A stretch of 64,000 bases of DNA. It comes from Planktosalinus sp963975935 (GTDB lineage Bacteria; Bacteroidota; Bacteroidia; Flavobacteriales; Flavobacteriaceae). Positions 54,619-63,438 of this stretch are shown in pieces. How positions within the stretch are numbered: position 1 is the first letter of the stretch; each line of letters starts with the position of its first letter. Location: assembly GCA_963975935.1 (NCBI GenBank), contig CAXBIQ010000004.1, forward strand, positions 124,001 through 188,000, given 5' to 3'. The position numbers and the translations under genes were made by a program. A model generated the notes under the pieces. The model had not been told where the DNA came from and did no database searches. It saw nothing but the letters and a program-made list of their open reading frames with translations.

Positions 54619-55419
54619 TTACTCCACTTTAGTGTATGTGTGCTGAATGGGGTTGCCTTCCTTATCAAGGGCATCGACAACCAGATTATCATTGCTGTCA
54701 AAAGAAGCCAACACACTGGTATCACTTGTTTTAAGGAGGTAAAAACCCTTTCTGGAGGTGGGTGAAATGACCCCAACCTTATTTAAATCCCCGGAAGCTT
54801 TTGTTTTTTTGTACAGAAGAAAGTCATTTTCTGCTTTTTCCAAAAAGTAATCTTCATCTTCAAAATTATAATGTATCAAAACCTTATTATCAACTTCGGC
54901 TTTTGTCAGTACAGGGATTTCAACTTTTTTCGGGCTCCTTGCTTTTAGGGGTACGTCTGTGATACTTGATTGAAGGCTTTCGCGAAAGCTATCTAAGTCA
55001 CCCTGATTAACACCCAAAACTTCTATACTCTTAAAAGCTTCCCGCAAGGCTTCATGATAAGCTTTTCTATATTCTTTCTCTTTACTTGTACCGGTGCTTG
55101 ATTCAAAAACAATAGCATTGTTGCAGTCCCTTAAAACCACCGTAAATCTTGATAGGGTAAAAGAGGGGTCAGAAATTACTGAAGCATACAAACCCTCACA
55201 TCTGGGCAAACTCCCAAACTCAACATCATAAAGCGGATTGAATCCGGCATTCTTGAACAAGTGCCTGGCCAGGGTATTTAGCTGGTGCTGATCCTCACTC
55301 TTTTGAAATTCAAATTGCTGCGGAACCAGTACATAAGCATAATCACTTAATGACTTTTGAGAAAAAACATTCCCTGAAAAAATAAAGAATACGGCAACTA
55401 AGTAATATACATTTTTCAT
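54619..55419 (-). CDS. Exported hypothetical protein of a three-gene envelope operon
   Basis: This 266-residue exported protein has a signal peptide (VYYLVAVFFIFSGNVFSQ) and no helix after it. Recognisable segments are YAYVLVPQQFEFQKSEDQHQ and LPRCEGLYASVISDPSFTLS, which I associate with a conserved but unnamed family of Bacteroidota. The start overlaps the stop of the DUF5723 gene as ATGA, so they are translationally coupled. The function is unknown. Confidence 0.75.
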   Translation of the reverse strand: MKNVYYLVAVFFIFSGNVFSQKSLSDYAYVLVPQQFEFQKSEDQHQLNTLARHLFKNAGFNPLYDVEFGSLPRCEGLYASVISDPSFTLSRFTVVLRDCNNAIVFESSTGTSKEKEYRKAYHEALREAFKSIEVLGVNQGDLDSFRESLQSSITDVPLKARSPKKVEIPVLTKAEVDNKVLIHYNFEDEDYFLEKAENDFLLYKKTKASGDLNKVGVISPTSRKGFYLLKTSDTSVLASFDSNDNLVVDALDKEGNPIQHTYTKVE

Positions 55420-56837
55420 TGACTTTCAAACTTTAAATTAAAACCCAATTGCAAAGATACACTATTTGCTTTTGCGATATTTCCATACCGCAACAAATTA
55501 TCCGCCGCGATATAGACATTAAAAGTATTAAAATCACCCACCAATCCCAAACCTATATTATCTGTTCCATAGGTGTCAACGGTATAGGTTACTTTACCTG
55601 AGAGAAAGTCTGCAAACCTCCTGTAATAGAAAAGCGTGGCAGCCATCTGGGGGGCTTTGGGCCTGAAAATACTGTAAAACTTTAAGCCTACAGACTGGCC
55701 GCTCCCGCCATCATCTGCCCGGACAAGGCAATCACATTCATCTGAGTTTATCAACTTCCCGAATTTATAAACAAGAGCCGCATTAACTTTAAGGGGCCGC
55801 ATGGTGCTATAGGAATTGTATAGGGTATCCACCGGCACCTGCTCAGTGATTTCATCTTCCAGGTTTTGATAGTATGGCAGGGTATTTTCACCATCGTTCA
55901 ACGGTGGGAAAATAAGGTTAATTCCTGTGAGTGTATAACTTCCGGAAGCCCGGTAGTTCTCCACATCATTGCTATGAAAAATAGTCCCGAAATCCAAAAC
56001 ACTGGCGCTTGCCGTCAACCGGTTTGTGATGTCATAGGTGGCGCCCACATCCATTCCGATGCCCAGATTGCCTCCAAAGAACGCCCGACCAAAGGCATGC
56101 CGCATCACATCATTGGCATTGTTCACATTTTCATTGTCTATCAAAGAGCCAATCCCCGATGTCTGGACGCTCACATGGGCATCCTCAAGCACATGGTCAT
56201 AAATATTTTGACTGCCATCGCCCAGGCGGGTGACAAACGTCCCCCGGTTGTCTGTGCTGCGATAATTAAAAATACTGGAATACACCTTTGCCCGAACCCC
56301 AAGCGTGAGCCTGTCTGAAATTCTTTTGTTTGCACCAAAGTGATACACGGTCAAAAGATCTCCCGAAGTGTTGATCTCACCTAGGTCAAACTCATAATCG
56401 AGATACTCCCGGTTTCCTTCCCAGCCCAGAACGGCCAGGTCTTTGGGAAAATAGGTAATCATATCAAGTTCCTGATAAATTCCGCCGGAAAAGTAATAAT
56501 CACTTTTTGACCTCCAACCTATATTAATAAGCTCCAACTGCTGCGTTACGGTAAAAAAGTCTGCGTTATCCATTTGGAATATCGCGTCTGTTATGCGGTC
56601 ATTGATAGAGGTATCAGAGCTTTGAAAGATATCATACACCGTCACTCCTGATGAGCCTGCATTGATATGAAGCTGCGATAAAAACGGAATCCCAATGTGC
56701 ATATCCTGCGGAACAATACCCCCGGGATTCACCATAAGCGACTGGGGTATCTCAGACATCCCGTAAATGATTTGCTTGTTTTGGGACGTGGCAATACATC
56801 CTGTAAACAAGGAGAGTATGATGAGTATGTACCGCAT
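55416..56837 (-). CDS. DUF5723 family outer-membrane protein
   Basis: This 473-residue exported protein is predicted to be an outer-membrane beta-barrel related in outline to PorV/FadL-like proteins: it is rich in alternating hydrophobic/aromatic strands (DRLTLGVRAKVYSSIFNYRS, LTASASVLDFGTIF) and ends in VSLQLGFNLKFESQ. I start it at 56837 (YILIILSLFTGCIATSQ), because a longer frame to 56912 overlaps the upstream lipoprotein gene. It is sandwiched between a lipoprotein and the exported 266-residue protein in one operon. The cargo or ligand is unknown. Confidence 0.8.
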   Translation of the reverse strand: MRYILIILSLFTGCIATSQNKQIIYGMSEIPQSLMVNPGGIVPQDMHIGIPFLSQLHINAGSSGVTVYDIFQSSDTSINDRITDAIFQMDNADFFTVTQQLELINIGWRSKSDYYFSGGIYQELDMITYFPKDLAVLGWEGNREYLDYEFDLGEINTSGDLLTVYHFGANKRISDRLTLGVRAKVYSSIFNYRSTDNRGTFVTRLGDGSQNIYDHVLEDAHVSVQTSGIGSLIDNENVNNANDVMRHAFGRAFFGGNLGIGMDVGATYDITNRLTASASVLDFGTIFHSNDVENYRASGSYTLTGINLIFPPLNDGENTLPYYQNLEDEITEQVPVDTLYNSYSTMRPLKVNAALVYKFGKLINSDECDCLVRADDGGSGQSVGLKFYSIFRPKAPQMAATLFYYRRFADFLSGKVTYTVDTYGTDNIGLGLVGDFNTFNVYIAADNLLRYGNIAKANSVSLQLGFNLKFESQ

Positions 56838-56838
56838 A

Positions 56839-57384
56839 TTAAAACTGTAGGTAATAAGTGGTTTTTGATTGCAGATTGAGGGAACCATCAAGGTCCTGAT
56901 TGTCAGATTCAATGTTGATTCTCACGGCTACTTTGTCGTTTTGGGTGAGTTGCTCGATTTCCTCCATGGAGACCACCTGGGTAAATTCTGTAACTTCAGG
57001 AGAGTTGTTTTCACTTAAGGCAATAGGGAAATTAATCTCATAATAAGGCACATTGTCTTCAGACAAGAACCTAAGGTTTACATCCAGACCTACGGGAAAG
57101 GTATTGGTCACCTTAAAAAAGAAATCGGCACGGGTGATGTTTTCTATGGCAAACTCATCATCGAGAAAACGTATTTCGGTGGTATCAATCACGGCCAACT
57201 CCTCTTCAGATATTGACTGTGATTCGAAATCATCGATGGTGAGGGTGAAGTACAGAAAGTTAACCTCAGCCTCGGGGGTGAGGGCAATGTCATCTGCTTG
57301 TTCAAAATCTGTATCCTTGACACAGGACAAGAGCGTGAAAACAACAGCAACAAGAAGAGCACTATTCAATAAGGTTCTCGGCAT
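56839..57384 (-). CDS. Lipoprotein of the DUF5723 operon
   Basis: This is a predicted lipoprotein of 181 residues, with the signal LLNSALLVAVVFTLLSC from an ATG at 57384; the frame continues upstream to 57453 but without a better signal. The mature part is acidic with beta-strand character (ADFFFKVTNTFPVGLDVNLR). I do not recognise a named family. It lies one base upstream of the DUF5723 start, so the two products are made together and may form one outer-membrane assembly. Confidence 0.72.
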   Translation of the reverse strand: MPRTLLNSALLVAVVFTLLSCVKDTDFEQADDIALTPEAEVNFLYFTLTIDDFESQSISEEELAVIDTTEIRFLDDEFAIENITRADFFFKVTNTFPVGLDVNLRFLSEDNVPYYEINFPIALSENNSPEVTEFTQVVSMEEIEQLTQNDKVAVRINIESDNQDLDGSLNLQSKTTYYLQF

Positions 57385-57469
57385 AGCTTGGGGATTTGAT
57401 ATATATAACGCTGGTAAAGAGAGCGTATTGTTTATTAATACAAACAATAACAAACAGCTTTACCCTACC

Positions 57470-58165
57470 TTAAAGATACCTTTTTATCTCCTGTAGCTCC
57501 TGTATGGAGAGGATACTCTCTTCCGCTAAAGCTTCAGCACCAAAATAGATCGCCTGCATACCCACGGCCCTTGCGCCGTGAATATCAGCTTCCAGATTGT
57601 CACCCACCATCACACTTCTGTCAGGTGTGGTAGCGGCCGTTTCCATTGCTGCGTGAAAGATTCTGGGGTTGGGCTTTTTGACCCCCACCATTTCTGAATT
57701 GGTGATCGTTTTAAAATAGCCGTCAATTTTTGAATTCACCAGTTTTTTATGCTGCACTTCATCAAAACCATTGGTGATGATATGCAGGTTGTACTGTGGT
57801 TTCAGGTAGTCCAGTATTTCCATCGTTCCGGGAAACAGGAAGTTGTTCAGCGGTAGAAAATCGATATAAGAGATAGCCAGCGCATCAATCACTTCGGTGG
57901 AGTGCTTCATCTTCAGCCTGGCAAAAGTATCGTTGAGCCTCCCCCGCCGCAGGGCTTCTTTGGTTACCCTTTCGTCCCGGTACAGCTTCCAATAGTCGAG
58001 GTTGATGGGTTCATAGTGCGTGAGAAACTCCTTGACATCAACATCCAGCCGGTGCGTTTCAAAAACCTTGTGAAACGCCAGTGCCGAGTTCTTGTCAAAG
58101 TCCCAGAGGGTATGGTCTAAATCAAAAAATATATCGGTAATTCCTTTTTCTTTTAGCATAAGCAT
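57470..58165 (-). CDS. yjjG: YjjG family noncanonical pyrimidine nucleotidase (HAD)
   Basis: This HAD hydrolase removes phosphate from damaged or non-canonical pyrimidine nucleotides. The 231-residue protein has motif I FFDLDHTLWDFDKNS, motif II ITNGF, the lysine motif GVKKPNPRIF and motif IV VGDNLEADIHGA, with an alpha-helical cap. The DHTLWDF signature is characteristic of the YjjG group. It begins one base after the stop of radC and is probably co-transcribed with it. Confidence 0.9.
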   Translation of the reverse strand: MLMLKEKGITDIFFDLDHTLWDFDKNSALAFHKVFETHRLDVDVKEFLTHYEPINLDYWKLYRDERVTKEALRRGRLNDTFARLKMKHSTEVIDALAISYIDFLPLNNFLFPGTMEILDYLKPQYNLHIITNGFDEVQHKKLVNSKIDGYFKTITNSEMVGVKKPNPRIFHAAMETAATTPDRSVMVGDNLEADIHGARAVGMQAIYFGAEALAEESILSIQELQEIKRYL

Positions 58166-58867
58166 TTATAAAATTCCTTCGTCCGCAAAACTGAAATAAG
58201 ACTTCTCTGTGATGATGATATGATCCAGCACCTTGATGTCAAGGCTCGCTGCCGCGTTCTTCACCTTCTCTGTCAACTGCTTGTCGGGCTGGCTGGGCGT
58301 GAGGGTTCCTGACGGGTGATTGTGTGTCAAAATAAGGGACGTCGCCCCGCATTCCAAAGCCGTTTTCATCACCAGCCGCACATCAACCAGCGTTCCGGTG
58401 ATGCCACCCATGCTCAGTTGCCGTTTTTGAATCACTTTATTGGAGTTGTTGAGATATAATATCCAAAATTCTTCATGGCCCAGCTCCCCTATCACCGGTT
58501 GCATCAATTCAAAGACTGAAGCACTGGCTGTTATCTTTTTCTGTTGAACGGCCTCTTCGCCCCTTCTTCTCCTGCCGAGTTCCATCGCTGCCGCGATGGT
58601 GATGGCTTTGGCTTCACCAATGCCTTTGTACTGCATCAACTGCTCGATGGACAGTTTTCCCAAAGCATTCAAGCTGCTGCCGGCTTCATTCAAAATGCGC
58701 TTGCTCAAGTCAACCGCACTCTCATCCCGGTTGCCCGAACCTATCAAAATAGCAATAAGCTCTGCATCACTCAGGGCAGCACGGCCCTTTTGCAAAAGCT
58801 TTTCGCGAGGCCTGTCGTCTTCAGACCAGTTCTTTATAGAGAAGGATGTTGGTTTTTTTTGATTCAT
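58166..58867 (-). CDS. radC: RadC family JAB-domain protein
   Basis: This protein of the RadC/YeeS group has an N-terminal helix-hairpin-helix region (SDAELIAILIGSGNRDESAV, YKGIGEAKAITIAAAMELGR) and a C-terminal JAB/MPN metalloprotease-like domain with the zinc motif LTHNHPSGTLTPSQPD. It is named for DNA repair, though that role is disputed. The start is chosen at 58867 (MNQKKPTSFSIKNWSEDDRP) because this is the usual N-terminus; the frame continues to 58894. The next gene, yjjG, is coupled. Confidence 0.9.
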   Translation of the reverse strand: MNQKKPTSFSIKNWSEDDRPREKLLQKGRAALSDAELIAILIGSGNRDESAVDLSKRILNEAGSSLNALGKLSIEQLMQYKGIGEAKAITIAAAMELGRRRRGEEAVQQKKITASASVFELMQPVIGELGHEEFWILYLNNSNKVIQKRQLSMGGITGTLVDVRLVMKTALECGATSLILTHNHPSGTLTPSQPDKQLTEKVKNAAASLDIKVLDHIIITEKSYFSFADEGIL

Positions 58868-58926
58868 ATCCATTCGTTGCATAAAGATAAACATGTATCT
58901 TTAATTCATGAAAATTATTTATCACT

Positions 58927-59376
58927 ATGAAATCACTTTTTAATGAAGAGGCTTACGCCGAAATCACCTCAAGACTGGACACCCTCAGCCCGCAATCACA
59001 AGCCCAATGGGGAAAGATGGATGTTGCCCAAATGCTTGCACACTGCCGGGAACCCCTCAAAGTACCCCTGGGGAAAATCACCCTGGCACCACCCAACCCC
59101 GTGATGAAATTCCTCTTTTCCTTCTTTAAAAAGTCATTATATGACGACAAACCATGGAAACACGGCCTGCCCACCTCCAAAGAGTTCAAGATTACAGACC
59201 CGTGTGATTTTCAGAAAGAAAAAGAAGGCTTAAAGGCCCTTATCAACGAATTTTATGCCGAAAGAACCAGAACCCAATGGCCACCACACCCCTTTTGCGG
59301 CCACTTTACCACCGAACAATGGGGCAAGATGCAATACAAACACCTCGACCATCACTTCAGGCAGTTTGGGGCGTAG
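58927..59376 (+). CDS. DUF1569 (DinB-like) domain protein
   Basis: This 149-residue protein of a DinB/YfiT-like four-helix fold begins MKSLFNEEAYAEITSRLDTL. It shows metal-ligand histidines in MDVAQMLAHCREPLK and in the C-terminal MQYKHLDHHFRQFG, the pattern of DUF1569, a possible thiol-transferase or metal-dependent family. The function is unknown. The gene is divergent from radC and followed by the PaiB-type gene. Confidence 0.85.
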   Translation: MKSLFNEEAYAEITSRLDTLSPQSQAQWGKMDVAQMLAHCREPLKVPLGKITLAPPNPVMKFLFSFFKKSLYDDKPWKHGLPTSKEFKITDPCDFQKEKEGLKALINEFYAERTRTQWPPHPFCGHFTTEQWGKMQYKHLDHHFRQFGA

Positions 59377-59460
59377 GGCGACCCCCTTACACTTCGGCTC
59401 CGCTCAGTGACAGGGGGCAAATTATACTTCTAACTTTTAATTTCTTACTTCAAACTTACT

Positions 59461-60057
59461 ATGTATCCACCCAAACACCATCAGGAAAACGACATCCAAA
59501 AGATGATTGCCGTCATTGAGGAATACCCTTTGGCGATGCTCGTCTCGGTGCTTGACGGAAAGCCGCTCGTCACCCACATACCCATCATCTACAACCACAA
59601 GATTCAAAAGCTGGTTGCCCATATTGACAAATACAACCCGCAGGTGGAAACCTTACAGGACGACGCCAAAGTCACCGTCATCTTCCGGGGCCCCGATGCG
59701 TATATCTCGCCAAGCGTTTACACCACCACCCAGCTCCCCACCTGGAATTATATCTATGTGCACCTCACGGGAACCATCACTTTAATCAACGACCCTGAAG
59801 CCGCCAAAAGAACCATGATTGCCATGACCGAGTTCCTGGAAGGAGCAGCACAAAAATTTGTATTGACACCCGACAACAAACGTATGGAGGGTGCCGTAAA
59901 CTACATACAGGCTTTTGAGATAGACATCACAAGCTGGGAAGGCAAATTTAAGCTATCGCAAGACAAAGTAAAACAAGACCAGTTGAACGCCAAAGAGGCT
60001 TTAAAGGAAAACGCCCAAAGAAACCGAGATGGTTTTATTGAGGATATGTACCGTTAA
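59461..60057 (+). CDS. FMN-binding negative transcriptional regulator (PaiB family)
   Basis: This 198-residue protein has a split beta-barrel flavin-binding fold. The signature is MYPPKHHQENDIQKMIAVIE, then YPLAMLVSVLDGKPLVTHIP and VTVIFRGPDAYISPSVYTT, and LPTWNYIYVHLTG near the middle. Members bind FMN or heme; the Bacillus PaiB prototype affects sporulation genes and may not be a direct DNA binder. No target is apparent from context. It probably shares a transcript with DUF1569. Confidence 0.88.
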   Translation: MYPPKHHQENDIQKMIAVIEEYPLAMLVSVLDGKPLVTHIPIIYNHKIQKLVAHIDKYNPQVETLQDDAKVTVIFRGPDAYISPSVYTTTQLPTWNYIYVHLTGTITLINDPEAAKRTMIAMTEFLEGAAQKFVLTPDNKRMEGAVNYIQAFEIDITSWEGKFKLSQDKVKQDQLNAKEALKENAQRNRDGFIEDMYR

Positions 60058-60245
60058 GGGGGTTTTGATAGTTTGGGGAAAGGGTGTATGTTTGGGTAGC
60101 TCCTTATTTTTTGTTTAAAGAAAATGATCAAAAAAAAATATAATAAAGATTATTAATTCCAGTATAATCACTTTGAAAATAATATCTATCAACAGATGAA
60201 GCAACCTGAATAAACATGATTGAAGCAATTAAAAAAAAGATCAAA

Positions 60246-60851
60246 ATGAAAAAATATATATTATTGATATTTATTGTTGCTTTTATTTCTTGTAAGGAGG
60301 AAGAAAAACCATATATGATGTATGGATTTCTTCAAGAACAATTACATCTTTCAAGCAATATTTTAAGAGATCAAATATCCGAAACCATAGCCAATCATAA
60401 CTTGACTGATGAAAGCATAGTAAAAGAATACGATAGCTTAACCAAAGAATATTTATTATATTTAGAAAAAACTCATTCTGAATTAACTAGTCACATAAAT
60501 GGAGTTCAAGCTACTATATCAGTAGGTGAACTATCCGAAATTAAGCACGGAAATAATTATTTCTTTGAGGGAGAAAATTATAGCAAAAAGGGTGCTGAAT
60601 ACATTTATAAAATGGAAAACTACAGAACTGTAATACTTGATCTAGTTGACAATGAGAATTTAAGAAATAGAATCAACTTAACTTTATCCACTTCAGATAT
60701 CATCAATCGAGACGCTGATACTATCAAATATCTAAATTGGTTTTATAGAGATATGCCCTTGATAAGTATTTTAACACATCTTAAACACCAAGAAAAAACG
60801 ATTCTCGAAATTGAAAATGACTTTTTAAAAAATAAATTAATATATAACTAA
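60246..60851 (+). CDS. Hypothetical lipoprotein in AT-rich accessory region
   Basis: This 201-residue predicted lipoprotein has a lipobox ending FISC after MKKYILLIFIVAF (start at 60246; a longer frame from 60216 adds ten charged residues and is less likely). The rest is helical, with lysine, glutamate and asparagine enrichment, and has a predicted long coil (LSSNILRDQISETIANHNLT). It resembles no family I recognise, though the layout suggests a GldM-like or other surface helical protein. The sequence is much more AT-rich than its upstream neighbours, hinting at transfer. Confidence 0.6.
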   Translation: MKKYILLIFIVAFISCKEEEKPYMMYGFLQEQLHLSSNILRDQISETIANHNLTDESIVKEYDSLTKEYLLYLEKTHSELTSHINGVQATISVGELSEIKHGNNYFFEGENYSKKGAEYIYKMENYRTVILDLVDNENLRNRINLTLSTSDIINRDADTIKYLNWFYRDMPLISILTHLKHQEKTILEIENDFLKNKLIYN

Positions 60852-61201
60852 TGCTACTATTTTTGTGTTAATCTTATTATTTATACTTCTACTTACCTAT
60901 CTGAAAAGCCCTATTGGATTTTCTTTAAAATCGTATTTGCTTGCCACCTTAGACATCAATCCCTACCCACCGGCAACTAACCCCAGATACTCGCTGATGG
61001 CACAATCACCCCTTATTCTCATTCTGAAAGCTAGCCCACACGTGCACCTCATCGGTTGGGAAATAATCGGGGAAGGTTAACAGGTGTTAATGGATGAGCT
61101 TCCTCACCTCATCAAAGTCAAGTCCCCCATAGTTGATACTACCGGTATATAAGAGTTGATTGAATGTCGTTATAAAAAAAAGAAATATATGCGTTGAAAC
61201 T
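60852..61201. other. Gene-free spacer with an mpl 3'-end relic
   Basis: No intact gene is apparent. A 71-codon open frame at 60865-61080 (plus strand) has a long hydrophobic start but then proline-rich sequence without the pattern of a real protein. The sequence from 61087 on is a relic of the mpl 3' end on the minus strand, listed separately. Confidence 0.55.
61087..61170 (-). pseudogene. Diverged mpl 3'-end relic 1
   Basis: On the minus strand, 27 codons encode TTFNQLLYTGSINYGGLDFD, then EVRKLIH and a stop. This corresponds to the real Mpl ending LLLMSSGNYGGLDFEEIKDM and a final Phe at 63439. The relic has no start and is diverged from the intact gene. It lies just downstream of the lipoprotein gene at 61202-61855. 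Confidence 0.65.
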
Positions 61202-61855
61202 TTAAGGTATTGCAATGGCTACCAGTCTTTTTTCCCACCTGTGTTGTTCGCTCATGACTCCTGAATACATCCGCATTACTTCGCCTATGTTCTCACTGTA
61301 GAAGAGATAATCCCGCCCGGGAGGAATAGTACCGTCAGTATTTGACTTTGCATATACTTCGTTTACAAGGCAATTAAGCGTGTCATAATCAGTAGTAACA
61401 GGCTCTTCACCGGGCAGAAGTTTTCCAAAGATATTATATTGGGTTTGTTCTGATATTAAATATTCTTCATCAACATCCATTCGGGAATACAAAATATCTC
61501 CATCTGCATTGACCAGATACCCCAGTGAATCCCTTACGTGAGTGGTGGTTGTTCCTTCATCAGGGCATACTGCACAATGTTGTTCTCCATAGGTGGTTTG
61601 GGTTTCTAGAGTAAAGTACTTTTCCCCATCAATAGTGGTTGTGTTCAAAACAGACACTTCTGATTCGGCTCCCAAATCTTCAAATTCATCTGTATTGTCA
61701 ATTCTCTTATAATACTTATAAAACCATGTTTTGCCAATTTCCAGTCCATAAAAGTTTTCTTCAGGAATGTCTTGTTGAGGTTCAGCGTTATCGTCTGAAC
61801 TGCAGGAAGAAATCACAATTAAAAGACCAAGTAAAAAAAGAAGGGTTTTCATCAT
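61202..61855 (-). CDS. Hypothetical lipoprotein in the mpl-downstream accessory region
   Basis: This predicted lipoprotein is 217-218 residues, with the signal MMKTLLFLLGLLIVISSC and a mature region of beta character (LEIGKTWFYKYYKRIDNTDE, LETQTTYGEQHCAVCPDEGT). One CxxC pair (CAVC) is present. I do not recognise a named family; the fold outline is that of a small secreted beta protein. The start is at the ATG pair 61855/61852, as the longer frame to 61888 would add a non-signal segment. It is flanked on both sides by mpl 3'-end relics. Confidence 0.65.
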   Translation of the reverse strand: MMKTLLFLLGLLIVISSCSSDDNAEPQQDIPEENFYGLEIGKTWFYKYYKRIDNTDEFEDLGAESEVSVLNTTTIDGEKYFTLETQTTYGEQHCAVCPDEGTTTTHVRDSLGYLVNADGDILYSRMDVDEEYLISEQTQYNIFGKLLPGEEPVTTDYDTLNCLVNEVYAKSNTDGTIPPGRDYLFYSENIGEVMRMYSGVMSEQHRWEKRLVAIAIP

Positions 61856-61904
61856 TTTAAAGTTTAGGTAACAGAAAACATAACGCAACCTATTGTTAAA
61901 TATT

Positions 61905-61949
61905 TTACACCAGCTTCCTCACCTCATTAATGTCAAGACCACTATCATT
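61905..61949 (-). pseudogene. Diverged mpl 3'-end relic 2
   Basis: On the minus strand, 14 codons read NDSGLDINEVRKLV and a stop, aligned with the Mpl ending NYGGLDFEEIKDMF. Nucleotides 61911-61937 (AGCTTCCTCACCTCAT and on) match the first relic (61096-61123) closely. The relic lies between the lipoprotein gene and the membrane protein gene. Confidence 0.55.
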
Positions 61950-61980
61950 TCAATTTAAACAATGATTAGGTCACAAAAAC

Positions 61981-63414
61981 TTAATCTTTTATGAAGTTTA
62001 TATCAGATATAAGATAATCATTTTCCAAAAATCGTATGGGGTACATAGCCTTTAATCTATTTTGATCTTCCTTGTACTCATTTAAATTAAGGAATCTAAA
62101 GTTTTTAGATTTCAACTCTACTTTTTGGTGTTTTCTCCTTAAAGAATCAATCGCCCTTCTATATTCTGAATAAACAGTAATATAGTCTTGATAAGGTATT
62201 GATTCTTCATACATAAAGTGAACTCCTGTTGTACTATCCAATTTTTCAAAAAATTTGTCAAATAAGTTAGTTTTTTCAATTATTGTATTATTAATTTTAA
62301 AACTATCGGAAGATATATGAACCATAATTATTTCTAAATTTAAAAAACCAGGATGTGGCTCAGGTGGCCCCGGCGGTAAATCACTTAAAAACAATCCCGT
62401 TTCTTCACTAAATATTTGATGTATGTCTAATCCAAAAAATATTTTGGTGTAAATACCTCTAAGGTTGTGTTTATCTCTTGATAAATCAGACACAACATAT
62501 TTTATTTTTCTTTTATTTAATACATATAGTAGCTTCTTAACTTTAAGAATTTCACTCATTTCAATTTGAGAGGGTGCAAAAACATAATAAGTGCCAAAAT
62601 TTTCAAATCCAAATGATGTCAGTTCACTTTCCAAATGTTTAAATAAATCATTAAAACTGTAAAATTGCCCATTTAATTGATAAAAAACTACATCCTCTTT
62701 CTTTACAATTTTTAATATTCTCGGGTAACCAAAATTTACATCCAACCGTGGGTCTTCATAGGTTGAAAAATTGGCTTCAGGTAAATCAATAACCGGATTA
62801 TTAGCTAACAATTTTGAATCTATTTTTTCAATAGCAAAAACCGAAGTATATGCAAACCCGTATGCCAAAGAAATTAATATTATTGCATTTAGAATTATGT
62901 ACTTATATACCTTAATGCTGAAAACCCTAATAATATTCTTCCAATTTTCAAGTAGCATTACTAGAGTTATTAAAAAAACTAAATATTTATAGGAATGAAA
63001 AATATCCAAGGATGAAAAACCCACAAAAAAAATTAAAATACCATTAAAAACTTTTAATATAACATGGGATAAATTAAAACTTAAAAATACCTGATCATTA
63101 ATAATTGAATATCTTCTTGAACTTTTAAACTTGAAACTAATTGGCTTTTTAAAAATCGCTATGATCCAAAGTGAATTATATAAAGACAAAGACAGTAAAG
63201 CAAAATAAAAATTCTGCTCAAACCTTATACTTTCATTAATTATAACTGGTCCATTTAAAAAATAACTTTGCTCAAATATTCTATAAACCAATCGAAGTAA
63301 TAGTAAGAATGAATAAAAGCAATAGGCATAGGTAATGGAGAAAAATATCCCTAAAGCAAAGGAAGCTTTAGGAACTTCAATTCCTGCTTTGTTTGTAAAA
63401 CATCCTTTTATCAA
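61981..63414 (-). CDS. Hypothetical membrane protein directly downstream of mpl
   Basis: This is a protein of 477 residues from a TTG at 63414. The N-terminal half has about five hydrophobic segments (residues 17-42, 66-84, 112-130, 135-150 and 170-192). The C-terminal half, from about 200, is soluble and charged, with VDVNFGYPRILKIV-like stretches and a conspicuous PPGPPEPHPG near residue 350. The LYVLNKRKIKYVVSDL segment is reminiscent of an ExbD-type domain, but the evidence is thin. It is very AT-rich, like the other accessory genes here, and followed by an mpl relic. Confidence 0.65.
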   Translation of the reverse strand: MIKGCFTNKAGIEVPKASFALGIFFSITYAYCFYSFLLLLRLVYRIFEQSYFLNGPVIINESIRFEQNFYFALLSLSLYNSLWIIAIFKKPISFKFKSSRRYSIINDQVFLSFNLSHVILKVFNGILIFFVGFSSLDIFHSYKYLVFLITLVMLLENWKNIIRVFSIKVYKYIILNAIILISLAYGFAYTSVFAIEKIDSKLLANNPVIDLPEANFSTYEDPRLDVNFGYPRILKIVKKEDVVFYQLNGQFYSFNDLFKHLESELTSFGFENFGTYYVFAPSQIEMSEILKVKKLLYVLNKRKIKYVVSDLSRDKHNLRGIYTKIFFGLDIHQIFSEETGLFLSDLPPGPPEPHPGFLNLEIIMVHISSDSFKINNTIIEKTNLFDKFFEKLDSTTGVHFMYEESIPYQDYITVYSEYRRAIDSLRRKHQKVELKSKNFRFLNLNEYKEDQNRLKAMYPIRFLENDYLISDINFIKD

Positions 63415-63438
63415 GGTAATTCAGTTAGTTTAAACACT

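Noticed and set aside
60865..61080. 71-codon plus-strand open frame after the lipoprotein gene at 60246
   Set aside because: The hydrophobic start is followed by proline-rich sequence with no family pattern, and it lies opposite relic sequence; probably chance.
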